A stretch of 5,628 nt of DNA from Calditrichota bacterium (GTDB taxonomy: Bacteria; Calditrichota; Calditrichia; RBG-13-44-9). The position numbers and the translations under genes were made by a program. The notes beneath the pieces are model-generated. The model made no database searches. It worked only from the letters and a program-made list of their open reading frames with translations, and was not told the DNA's origin. This document shows, piece after piece, positions 1 to 5,519 of this stretch. Where the stretch lies: positions 1-5,628 of the forward strand of contig JAFGSO010000511.1 in the NCBI GenBank assembly GCA_016934605.1, given 5' to 3'. The number at the start of each line of letters is the position of its first letter. Positions within the stretch are counted from its first letter, which is position 1.

Positions 1-66
1 GGGATCCTGGATCAGGCCAAACAATGCGGGGCCAAACAACTGTCTATCATTAAAAAGAAAAAGTAA
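1..66 (+). CDS. ExbD/TolR family protein, C-terminal end only (partial)
   Basis: Only the last 21 codons and the TAA stop lie in the window. The peptide contains LDQAKQCGAKQLSI followed by a lysine-rich tail. This fits the end of the periplasmic domain of ExbD/TolR proteins, where a helix with an 'A..aGa..i' pattern leads into the last strand. The complete neighbour at 80-481 has the same arrangement (LLSIAKRAGASRMAVAT), so this is very probably a first ExbD paralogue. The gap to the next start is 13 bases, which indicates one transcript. Its membrane segment is outside the window, so whether it keeps the conserved aspartate cannot be seen. The family assignment rests on a short piece and on context. 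Confidence 0.75.
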   Translation, partial: GILDQAKQCGAKQLSIIKKKK

Positions 67-79
67 TTTCGGAGATTTT

Positions 80-481
80 ATGCCAGCGCCAATCAGTAAA
101 ATTGAAATAACTCCTCTGGTGGGAGTCGCCCTTATCCTGGTGATCGTTTTTATGGTGACGTCCCCCTTGATGATGGTTCCCACCAATCTTGAGATAGATC
201 TTCCCAAAGCAAAGACGGTTGAAGCAAAGTCTGAGACCAACATTACCATATCGGTATCGGCGGATCTGATACTGGCGCTGAATGAAAATCAGGTTCAGAT
301 AAACCAGTTACAGCACGAACTGGAAAAAATGCTGAAAGAAAACAAGGATCGTCTGGTTGTGATCCGTGCTGATAAAAATCTGACACATGAGAATGTTTTA
401 GAACTGTTATCAATTGCCAAGCGGGCTGGCGCCAGTCGCATGGCCGTGGCCACCCTGCAGAGAAATCGGGGAACGCTTTAA
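80..481 (+). CDS. ExbD/TolR family stator protein lacking the conserved transmembrane aspartate
   Basis: The protein has 133 residues, the usual ExbD length. It has a short cytoplasmic N-terminus, one membrane helix at about residues 12-32 (ITPLVGVALILVIVFMVTSP) and a periplasmic TolR-like domain from about 38 to 128. That domain includes the ITISVSAD strand, the LVVIRADK strand and the helix ending in AKRAGA. ExbD-like proteins form dimers inside an ExbB/TolQ pentamer and use the proton gradient to energise TonB or TolA. Family members normally read ITPLVDV at the start of the helix, and the Asp is the proton-carrying residue. Here the codon is GGA, giving Gly15. The nearby INITP asparagine is Glu9. 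The start is supported by GGAG at 71-74, five bases before the ATG. The gene sits between another ExbD and a TonB gene, so it may act as the second, non-protonatable half of a heterodimer. Confidence 0.9.
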   Translation: MPAPISKIEITPLVGVALILVIVFMVTSPLMMVPTNLEIDLPKAKTVEAKSETNITISVSADLILALNENQVQINQLQHELEKMLKENKDRLVVIRADKNLTHENVLELLSIAKRAGASRMAVATLQRNRGTL

Positions 482-495
482 CAGAAAAGGATCTT

Positions 496-1557
496 ATGTT
501 TAAAAGGAAAATAAAATTTGATCTTTTTACCCTGGCAAATAAATGGTCCACGGAAACCAATTTTTTGAAGCGCTTCATTGCCAATGGGTGGAACAATCTG
601 GTCATGGAAACCAAATACCGGCTTTCCGGCAGTGTTTCCCTCTCAATTGTCCTTCATATCATATTTCTTTTAGGTTATTTCGCCCTGGGTACTCTGGATC
701 AGCCATTAGAACCTCCCATACGGGAAATCAGTTTTGTTGATATGACAGAAATTGAAAAACCGCCGGAAGAGGTTATCAAGAAAAAGGTGTCACCTCCGGT
801 TTTCCAGCCGACAATTGCCGAAAATATAACGCCGGAAAAAGCGGAATCGACTCCGAACGTCACTCCTAAAAATGCAAACGCTCCGATTGTGCTGGGCAGC
901 GACCGCCTCTTCCTCGATCAGTCCCGGAAACAGGCACCTATTAATGTGGATCGGTATGAGCCGGTTGCTGCTAATGTCAATCAGGTGAAGGATGTTTTAA
1001 AGGTTTCACCCGCCATCGGAATAAAGAATGATGACAAAGTTGCCAAACCCGCTCAGGTGGAATTGACCGCAAACCGGGATCTGCTGCTGGCATCAACTTC
1101 CCAATCACAGGGCGGCGCCATTGCATTTAACCGGCAGGGAAATCCCAACATCGATTTGAATGCCTCAAAGACCAGTTCAGCACCGGTAGTTTCCTCGCCG
1201 GCGGTTTTCAGCAGTCCCACGCCTTCTCCCAAAAAAGAAGAACCCCTTATTAAACCAAAGGAGACACAGACAATTATTACCGGAGCACTGGCCAATCGAA
1301 AGATTATTAAAAAAGTAATACCGCCTTTCCCGCAGTGGGCAAAGCGACAGGGAGTTGGGGCTACTATTTCCTTGCGTTTTACCGTGATGGAAAACGGAAC
1401 TGTGAAAGAAACCGTCATAACCGAGCGAACCAGCGGTTCATCCCAATGGGATCAGATGGTGATTGCTGCTTTGAAAGACTGGCGATTTGAACCATTATCC
1501 ACCAGCGGTGTTCGCAAGGACCAGACCGGAGTCATCACTTTTCAGTTCGTGATCTAA
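496..1557 (+). CDS. TonB-family energy transducer
   Basis: A 353-residue protein that spans the periplasm and passes energy from an ExbB/ExbD motor to outer-membrane or cell-wall partners. A basic cytoplasmic stretch of about 45 residues is followed by one membrane helix (about 47-64). The helix contains Ser50-x-x-x-His54, the SxxxH spacing used by TonB to contact ExbB/ExbD. Residues about 67-265 are a low-complexity linker rich in Pro, Lys, Glu, Ser and Asn. A TonB C-terminal domain covers about 270-353, with PPFPQWAKRQGV, LRFTVMENGTV, ERTSG and LKDWRFEP. The ITGALANR lead-in and 'FPQWA' style resemble TonB-like proteins of FCB bacteria and gliding-motility relatives more than enteric TonB. 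The start has AAAAGGA at 485-491. An internal Met37 would remove most of the cytoplasmic part and lacks a good ribosome site. The gene begins 14 bases after the ExbD stop. Confidence 0.9.
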   Translation: MFKRKIKFDLFTLANKWSTETNFLKRFIANGWNNLVMETKYRLSGSVSLSIVLHIIFLLGYFALGTLDQPLEPPIREISFVDMTEIEKPPEEVIKKKVSPPVFQPTIAENITPEKAESTPNVTPKNANAPIVLGSDRLFLDQSRKQAPINVDRYEPVAANVNQVKDVLKVSPAIGIKNDDKVAKPAQVELTANRDLLLASTSQSQGGAIAFNRQGNPNIDLNASKTSSAPVVSSPAVFSSPTPSPKKEEPLIKPKETQTIITGALANRKIIKKVIPPFPQWAKRQGVGATISLRFTVMENGTVKETVITERTSGSSQWDQMVIAALKDWRFEPLSTSGVRKDQTGVITFQFVI

Positions 1558-1573
1558 TATTGAGAGGAAAATA

Positions 1574-1603
1574 AAAATTCTATAAATGTGTTAACAGAAT
1601 TTT
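1574..1603 (+). repeat. 8-base inverted repeat in the tonB-to-downstream gene gap
   Basis: AAAATTCT at 1574-1581 is the perfect reverse complement of AGAATTTT at 1596-1603, with a 14-base loop. The right arm ends directly before the GAGGA ribosome site (1604-1608) of the next gene. The stem is AT-rich and weak, and no U-run follows, so it is unlikely to be a terminator. It could influence ribosome access or RNA processing, or it could be chance in AT-rich sequence. Confidence 0.4.
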
Positions 1604-1612
1604 GAGGACACC

Positions 1613-2449
1613 ATGAAATATCATAAACTTATCTTACTTTCTCTCCTGCTTCTGACCTGCGGAATGGCTCAGGATAAACCCGAACAATCAGAAAAAGCGC
1701 TGGATGATGTCATTGTAAAAGAAACTTTTGAAGCCGGCACCGAGGAGGAAAAACTTCCGATATCTCTGAAAGCGGATTTTTCTAACCTGGTTGAGATACC
1801 GGAAAGAATACACTGGTCATCGGTGGAATGGAAATATAATGACGGACAGCCAACCACCAGTTTGTTCCAGTGCAATTTATCGGACCCTGAATTGACCCGT
1901 ATTGCTCCTGCACCGGCAAAAGTATTTCACCTCAGTTTCAAAGATCTGGCCAGCTGGAAAATTGATATTTTCACCAGCGACGGCCGGAATTTCAGATCAT
2001 TGAGCGGTGAGGGAGACCCGCCGCCGGCCATCTCCTGGGACGGCCTCGATAATGAGGGCAATCCCCTGATTCCCGGAGCACACTATTCCTATTCTTTTAC
2101 CGCCACAGATAAAGCCGGAAACCGCCGCACCTTTCCGGGCGAAGCATTCACCGTACCTGCTCTTTATCTGGTTTCCGATGAAGAGATCTGGATCGGCCTG
2201 GCCAATTCCACCCTATTCTCGCCGGAAGGATACGGATTGACCCGGGATGCCGCGGAATTATCGGAAGAACTGGTCAGTTTTATCTACTATTATGCAACTG
2301 ATGAAAATATACGGATTCGAAGTCAGCATCCAGATACGGGTAAATTCCTGGAGATGCTGGCAGGAAAACTGGGCCGCAGTACCGATGTCTTTACCCAGGA
2401 TTCTGCTCCCACTGTTGGTAATCAATGTTTCATGATGTGGATTGATTAA
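1613..2449 (+). CDS. Secreted protein with FlgD-like Ig domain and possible degenerate OmpA-like C-terminus
   Basis: A 278-residue protein. The N-terminus is a clear export signal: basic MKYHK, then a leucine-rich core, with likely signal peptidase I cleavage after GMA (residue 19). Cys16 is preceded by LLT, a poor lipobox, so a lipoprotein is possible but less likely. Residues about 20-100 are acidic and not recognised. Residues about 105-181 look like the FlgD Ig-like fold: WKIDIFTSDGR, SGEGDPPPAISWDG, GAHYSYSFTATDKAGNRR. Residues about 190-278 recall an OmpA/Pal peptidoglycan-binding domain (LFSPEGYGLT, then IRIRSQHPDTG), but the GHTDxxG motif and following Arg are not intact. The order ExbD-ExbD-TonB-this gene suggests a periplasmic or outer-membrane partner of the motor, comparable in position to Pal in tol-pal clusters. 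The ribosome site is GAGGA at 1604-1608. No exact function is recognised. Confidence 0.7.
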   Translation: MKYHKLILLSLLLLTCGMAQDKPEQSEKALDDVIVKETFEAGTEEEKLPISLKADFSNLVEIPERIHWSSVEWKYNDGQPTTSLFQCNLSDPELTRIAPAPAKVFHLSFKDLASWKIDIFTSDGRNFRSLSGEGDPPPAISWDGLDNEGNPLIPGAHYSYSFTATDKAGNRRTFPGEAFTVPALYLVSDEEIWIGLANSTLFSPEGYGLTRDAAELSEELVSFIYYYATDENIRIRSQHPDTGKFLEMLAGKLGRSTDVFTQDSAPTVGNQCFMMWID

Positions 2450-2717
2450 AATTATTTGTAAACCTCACCATTTTTATAGGGATTTGTGTCAGTCTTTTAT
2501 TCACGGCTAACATAGTATCGGTTATGCCTGATAAACGCCCTCCCCTGTCGTAATCACAAAAACGTTTGCATCAATCTGATTCCTTGCTCTATATTTATTT
2601 GCGGCAACCATATTTACAAGGTTCAGGTAAAATTCAGACAATTTGCCGTGTGTAAATTTTTCCGCAGTCTTCTTTCTGTATAATGCTCTATCTAATTTTA
2701 GGCGAAAATTCAATTCA
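2450..2717. other. Intergenic spacer before the nuclease gene
   Basis: About 268 bases without a convincing gene. No strong terminator is visible after the stop at 2449. The right end carries a -10 box at 2679-2684. A minus-strand frame is open from about 2728 to its TAA at 2522, with plausible codon use but no ATG start before an internal Met; it is treated as a possible gene relic and not as a gene. Confidence 0.5.
2657..2684 (+). promoter_or_regulatory. Candidate promoter of the secreted nuclease gene
   Basis: A perfect TATAAT lies at 2679-2684. A poor -35 match (TTTTTC, 2657-2662) sits 16 bases upstream. Transcription would begin near 2691, leaving a leader of about 27 bases before the ATG at 2718. 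This supports that ATG over the TTG at 2643, which would lie upstream of the promoter. The -35 box is weak and this lineage may use a different consensus, so confidence is modest. Confidence 0.35.
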
Positions 2718-3866
2718 ATGGCTGCTCACAGTTTCATCCAAAAAATACTGCAAGTAAAAAAGTCTTTAAAAAATTCCACACAAAGAAAAGTTTTTCAGAA
2801 CATCTCTCTGAGCTTTCTGCTGTTAACATTTTTTTTACTTTCCCCAATCCATTCCCAGGATACCATCCTTTTTCCCGGAGCGATTGGACAGGAACTCCTG
2901 GACAGTCTTGTTCTTCATTACAGAACAACCCGGGTATTATCCTATGCCAATGCCAGGGATACCCTTTTTTCGAAAATTGACTCACAATACGACAGTCTCA
3001 GATGCGTTTATACCGGATATACTATTTATCTCGATCCGAACCAGGATCCCACTGTGGCAGCTTATGCCCTGGGTATCAACACCGAACATACCTGGCCGCG
3101 CAGTAAGGGAGCAACGGGACAGGCGGAATCGGACATGCATCATCTCTATGCCACCCGGGAAGTTGTGAACAGCGCCCGGGCCAATAATCCCTTTGCGGAG
3201 ATACCGGATGATGATACCGACCTCTGGTTTCGTCTGAATACAGTTTTAAATAATACACCAGCATTTCATATTGAAGAATATAGCGAAGTGGATGTCGAAG
3301 ACTCTCTCTTCGAACCCAGAGAAGATCACAAGGGAAATGTGGCCCGGTCGATGTTTTATTTTTATACCATGTATGAGAGCGAGGCCAATGCCAGGGATCC
3401 GGATTTTTTTGATATCCAAAAAGAGGGCCTCTTTCAGTGGCACCAATATGATCCGGTCGATTTCCCGGAGAAAAACCGTACGATGTTAATTGCCGGCTAC
3501 CAGGGAGATTGTCCCAATCCCTTTGTCCTGGACAGTACGCTGGTACGGCGGACTTATTTTCCCGGTACGGTTGATATCGGACGGTCAGATGTGCAACCAA
3601 TTTCCACATTTACGCTTAGTCCGAATTTCCCAAATCCGTTTAATCCGGTGACAACAATTTCCGTAACTACAGGAGAGCAAGATGTGGTGACTTTTTCGGT
3701 TTACGACCTCCGCGGAAGTTGTCTGGCATCCGATACACGCAGTCTATTGCCGGGCACTCATGATTTCAGGTTTGACGGAACTGGTTTGGCATCAGGTATT
3801 TATTTCCTTCGGGTATCAGGTCAATCCGGTGAGCAGATCACCAGAAAGATAGTTTTGCAGAAATAG
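2718..3866 (+). CDS. Secreted endonuclease I family nuclease with type IX sorting domain
   Basis: A 382-residue protein. The N-terminus has a long basic region (about 28 residues), a hydrophobic core (SLSFLLLTFFLL) and a likely cleavage after IHS at residue 46. The catalytic domain, about 50-282, matches the EndA/Vvn endonuclease I family of DNA- and RNA-cutting periplasmic or secreted enzymes: Glu123-His124 in EHTWPRSKG, DMHHL at 139-143, VNSARANNPF with Asn151, KGNVARSMFYFYTMY, and WHQYDPVD. His124 is the likely general base; Glu123 and Asn151 are likely metal ligands by analogy with Vvn. Many relatives have GDVAR and QGNRNPF where this has GNVAR and QGDCPNPF. Residues about 298-382 form a type A C-terminal sorting domain (LSPNFPNPFNPVTTI, SGIYFLRV, KIVLQK), used for export by the type IX system. 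The gene stands alone and may serve nutrient scavenging or extracellular DNA turnover. The start has only a weak AGGCGA at 2700-2705. Confidence 0.92.
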   Translation: MAAHSFIQKILQVKKSLKNSTQRKVFQNISLSFLLLTFFLLSPIHSQDTILFPGAIGQELLDSLVLHYRTTRVLSYANARDTLFSKIDSQYDSLRCVYTGYTIYLDPNQDPTVAAYALGINTEHTWPRSKGATGQAESDMHHLYATREVVNSARANNPFAEIPDDDTDLWFRLNTVLNNTPAFHIEEYSEVDVEDSLFEPREDHKGNVARSMFYFYTMYESEANARDPDFFDIQKEGLFQWHQYDPVDFPEKNRTMLIAGYQGDCPNPFVLDSTLVRRTYFPGTVDIGRSDVQPISTFTLSPNFPNPFNPVTTISVTTGEQDVVTFSVYDLRGSCLASDTRSLLPGTHDFRFDGTGLASGIYFLRVSGQSGEQITRKIVLQK

Positions 3867-3927
3867 ATTTAGAATATTTGAAAGGAAAAGGGGATTAAAT
3901 TGTTCTGCACAACCTCCCGCTACAATT

Positions 3928-3950
3928 CCCCCTCCTTACTAAGGGGATGG
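3928..3950. repeat. Imperfect palindrome centred on CCTTAcTAAGG
   Basis: CCCCCTCCTTA (3928-3938) is followed by C and TAAGGGGATGG (3940-3950). The inner CCTTA and TAAGG arms are perfect, and the outer parts pair partly. Elements of the form CCCCCTTACTAAGGGGG are common dispersed intergenic repeats in bacterial genomes. There is no U-run on the plus strand, so a terminator reading is not favoured. Assignment as a dispersed repeat is inference from general knowledge. Confidence 0.4.
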
Positions 3951-4144
3951 TTGAAAATGGCAATATGTTATCTCAGTAATAACTGATAACACAGGAGTTT
4001 TATCACATCAATTTTTCTGAAATAAACCGATTGAACAGAGGCTAAAGGAAAATATAGTGGCGTAAGTGCTGGATTTATACAAAAGACGAAAAAAATATCT
4101 CCGGGTTGCCAGGTGATTTCTCGGTGGATTCACAGTGATGCTTT

Positions 4145-4160
4145 ATGACAGGATAACAGG
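4145..4160. repeat. ACAGGATA/ACAGGAGA degenerate 8-base tandem element
   Basis: ATGACAGGATAACAGG reads as two near-copies of an 8-base unit (ACAGGATA, ACAGGAGA). Tandem runs of ACAGGATTA-like units are a frequent intergenic repeat in environmental bacterial genomes. The first 13 bases (ATGACAGGATAAC) recur exactly at 4492-4504, where they overlap the ribosome site of the acyltransferase-like gene. Confidence 0.35.
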
Positions 4161-4339
4161 AGAAGGGCGGGACCAGATCTTGGTAAATAAGATACAGAAA
4201 TATTGATATGTTAAAATTAATTTTGATACAATTCTATCCCGGTAAAGAAAATATTAGAGGAATTTATATTTTCCCTAAAATCTCCATCGTGCCCCTTAAC
4301 ATGGACACCGGAAAGTCCTTCAATGGAAATGGAGACAAA

Positions 4340-4352
4340 GCCACCTAGTGGC
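4340..4352. repeat. Short palindrome GCCAC-CTA-GTGGC
   Basis: Five-base perfect arms with a three-base centre lie in the leader region of the acyltransferase-like gene, about 155 bases before its start. It could be an operator-like site or a small hairpin. No protein or regulon can be named. Confidence 0.25.
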
Positions 4353-4434
4353 GAAATATGTGTAGATATCTGCTAAAACACCACAAAAATAAAACCGCGT
4401 AGCAGTGACATGTTTATTTTCAGATTCATGATAT

Positions 4435-4465
4435 TTCACATTTTGCTTACGTTATTATAAATTTG
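4435..4465 (+). promoter_or_regulatory. Candidate promoter upstream of the acyltransferase-like gene
   Basis: TATAAA at 4456-4461 has TTCACA (4435-4440, one mismatch to TTGACA) 15 bases upstream, a little short for a sigma-70 spacer. The overlapping TAAATTTG at 4458-4465 fits the Bacteroidetes -7 consensus TAnnTTTG, although no clear -33 TTTG is seen. Either reading places the transcription start about 35-40 bases before the ATG. Confidence 0.3.
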
Positions 4466-4467
4466 AA

Positions 4468-4487
4468 TAACTTTAATCGTTTTTTGA
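4468..4487 (+). repeat. Direct repeat copy 1 flanking the acyltransferase-like gene
   Basis: TAACTTTAATCGTTTTTTGA here and TAACTATTAATCGTTTTTGA at 5442-5461 match at 19 positions when two one-base gaps are allowed. They are in the same orientation, 974 bases apart, one on each side of the gene. Confidence 0.45.
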
Positions 4488-4507
4488 CAAGATGACAGGA
4501 TAACCAT

Positions 4508-5326
4508 ATGAAAGATATCTCTCAGGATAAAGGTCGCAGGACTTACCGTGAGGACCTTGAAGCAGTTACTTCCAACCGACGTGGTATTGCCGGTTTTCTG
4601 GAGAGAATGTTGCGGCGTTTCCGGGTGGGGGCATACCTGGTGGCACTCTTTCCCCTCTATCTGGTGGGAATTCTGGCTATGGGAATTTCCGCCTTTCCGG
4701 GAGTATACCTGTTTCAACTGATTACCGGCTATGCCGAAAATTTCCCGCAGGTCCTTTACTATCTGGCAGTTTCCTGCAGCCTTATCCTGGGTTATTTCGC
4801 ATACGGTTTAACTCTGATTTTCGTTATTCCTCTGTTCAATTTCCTGATGCCTTTCAGGTTAAAGCCTTTTCGTGGCAACTATTATTCCCTGCCGGCCATT
4901 CCCTGGTATATTCACAATGCCTTCACCTATATCGTGAGATATACCTTTCTGGAATTTATTACCCCCACTCCCATGAATGTTTTCTTCTACCGCATGATGG
5001 GAATGAAGATCGGAAAGGATGTTCATCTGAATACCACCAACATCTCCGATCCCTGTCTGATAGAAATTGAGGACAAAGTGACCATCGGTGGATCGGTGCA
5101 TATAATCGCCCATTATGCCACCAAGGGTTATCTGATTGTGGATCATGTAAAAATCGGTAAAAAGGCCACTGTCGGACTGAAGGCCACCATCATGGGAGAT
5201 GTGGAAATCGGTGAAGGGGCTGTCATTGGTCCCCACGAAGTCATTCTACCCAAATCCCGCATACCGGCCGGGAGGAGGCCGTTTGAGAATCATCGCCGGG
5301 AGCTGCCGTCGCAGGATATGCCATAG
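4508..5326 (+). CDS. Membrane-anchored hexapeptide-repeat (left-handed beta-helix) acyltransferase-like protein
   Basis: A 272-residue protein. A polar, basic N-terminus (1-41) is followed by two hydrophobic regions (about 42-72 and 83-114). A conserved-looking linker (VRYTFLEFITPTPMNVFFYRMMGMKIG) leads into hexapeptide repeats from about 166 to 255: MKIGKDVHL, CLIEIEDKVTIGG, VKIGKKATVGLKATIMGDVEIGEGAVIGPHEVILP. The NTTNISDP and VTIGGSVHIIAHY stretch resembles the beta-helix domain found at the C-terminus of some stand-alone adenylation/NRPS-like proteins, here as a separate membrane protein. The likely role is O- or N-acyl transfer at the inner membrane; the substrate is unknown. His202 is a candidate catalytic residue. 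AGGA at 4497-4500, seven bases before the ATG, supports the start. After IPAG (residue 255) the tail does not follow the usual WAGxPA ending, and a shifted frame reads IIAGSCRRRI, so a sequence or real frameshift is possible. Confidence 0.8.
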   Translation: MKDISQDKGRRTYREDLEAVTSNRRGIAGFLERMLRRFRVGAYLVALFPLYLVGILAMGISAFPGVYLFQLITGYAENFPQVLYYLAVSCSLILGYFAYGLTLIFVIPLFNFLMPFRLKPFRGNYYSLPAIPWYIHNAFTYIVRYTFLEFITPTPMNVFFYRMMGMKIGKDVHLNTTNISDPCLIEIEDKVTIGGSVHIIAHYATKGYLIVDHVKIGKKATVGLKATIMGDVEIGEGAVIGPHEVILPKSRIPAGRRPFENHRRELPSQDMP

Positions 5327-5330
5327 TGGG

Positions 5331-5395
5331 GGAAATTTGCTTTTTGGAAGCTCAAGAAAAGTAAAATTCCAAATAATATTCAAATACAAATTTCC
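5331..5395 (+). repeat. Nested inverted repeats just after the acyltransferase-like stop codon
   Basis: The outer arms GGAAATTTG (5331-5339) and CAAATTTCC (5387-5395) are perfect over nine bases. Inside them TTTGGAA (5343-5349) and TTCCAAA (5367-5373) are perfect over seven bases with a 17-base loop. The structure starts four bases after the stop codon and could form a 3' stem-loop that protects or ends the transcript. A typical GC-rich stem with an immediate U-run is absent, so an intrinsic terminator is only one possibility. Confidence 0.45.
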
Positions 5396-5441
5396 GAAAC
5401 TGAATTGAATGAATTGTTGATTCTTTTATTAAGTCTTAACT

Positions 5442-5461
5442 TAACTATTAATCGTTTTTGA
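5442..5461 (+). repeat. Direct repeat copy 2 flanking the acyltransferase-like gene
   Basis: TAACTATTAATCGTTTTTGA is the second copy of the element at 4468-4487. It shares the uninterrupted 12-mer TTAATCGTTTTT with copy 1. Confidence 0.45.
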
Positions 5462-5519
5462 ATTTGGCCTGAATAATTCATGACCCCTATGATAGCAGGG
5501 CGCAGTGGCAGATGAATGG

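Larger units (their letters stand above)
3867..4507. other. 641-base intergenic region with repeat-like fragments
   Basis: No convincing gene is visible on either strand. The longest open frames are short (22 codons from ATG 4138, 27 codons on the minus strand ending at 4264) and lack ribosome sites or recognisable products. It contains a palindromic CCTTAcTAAGG element (3928-3950), an ACAGGATAACAGGA element (4145-4160), a GCCAC-CTA-GTGGC hairpin (4340-4352), a CTGCTA/TAGCAG pair (4370-4375 and 4400-4405), and a likely promoter region before the next gene. The base composition is AT-rich, unlike the coding parts. Confidence 0.6.

Noticed and set aside
604..1557. Internal Met37 start for the TonB-family protein
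   Set aside because: The upstream ATG at 496 has AAAAGGA nearby and fits tight operon spacing; no comparable site precedes 604.
2522..2713. RNA polymerase omega subunit (RpoZ) fragment on the minus strand
   Set aside because: The VAANKYRARNQI stretch only loosely recalls the AAKRARQ motif, and the surrounding residues do not match.
2643..2717. Earlier TTG start for the nuclease (25 extra residues)
   Set aside because: It lies upstream of the TATAAT at 2679-2684, adds a second hydrophobic stretch before the signal peptide, and has no ribosome site; ATG 2718 gives a coherent signal sequence.
3888..3950. Intrinsic terminator after the nuclease gene
   Set aside because: The AATTGT/ACAATT and CCTTA/TAAGG pairs are short or have almost no loop, and no U-run follows on the plus strand.
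4138..4206. 22-codon plus-strand frame starting at ATG 4138
   Set aside because: Overlaps the ACAGGAT repeat element and lacks a ribosome site at useful spacing.
4264..4347. Short minus-strand GTG frame (27 codons)
   Set aside because: No ribosome site, no recognisable product, and a stop codon directly before the GTG.
4484..4489. Perfect TTGACA as a -35 box
   Set aside because: A -10 box 17 bases on would fall on the start codon of the gene at 4508, leaving no leader; no other downstream start is plausible.
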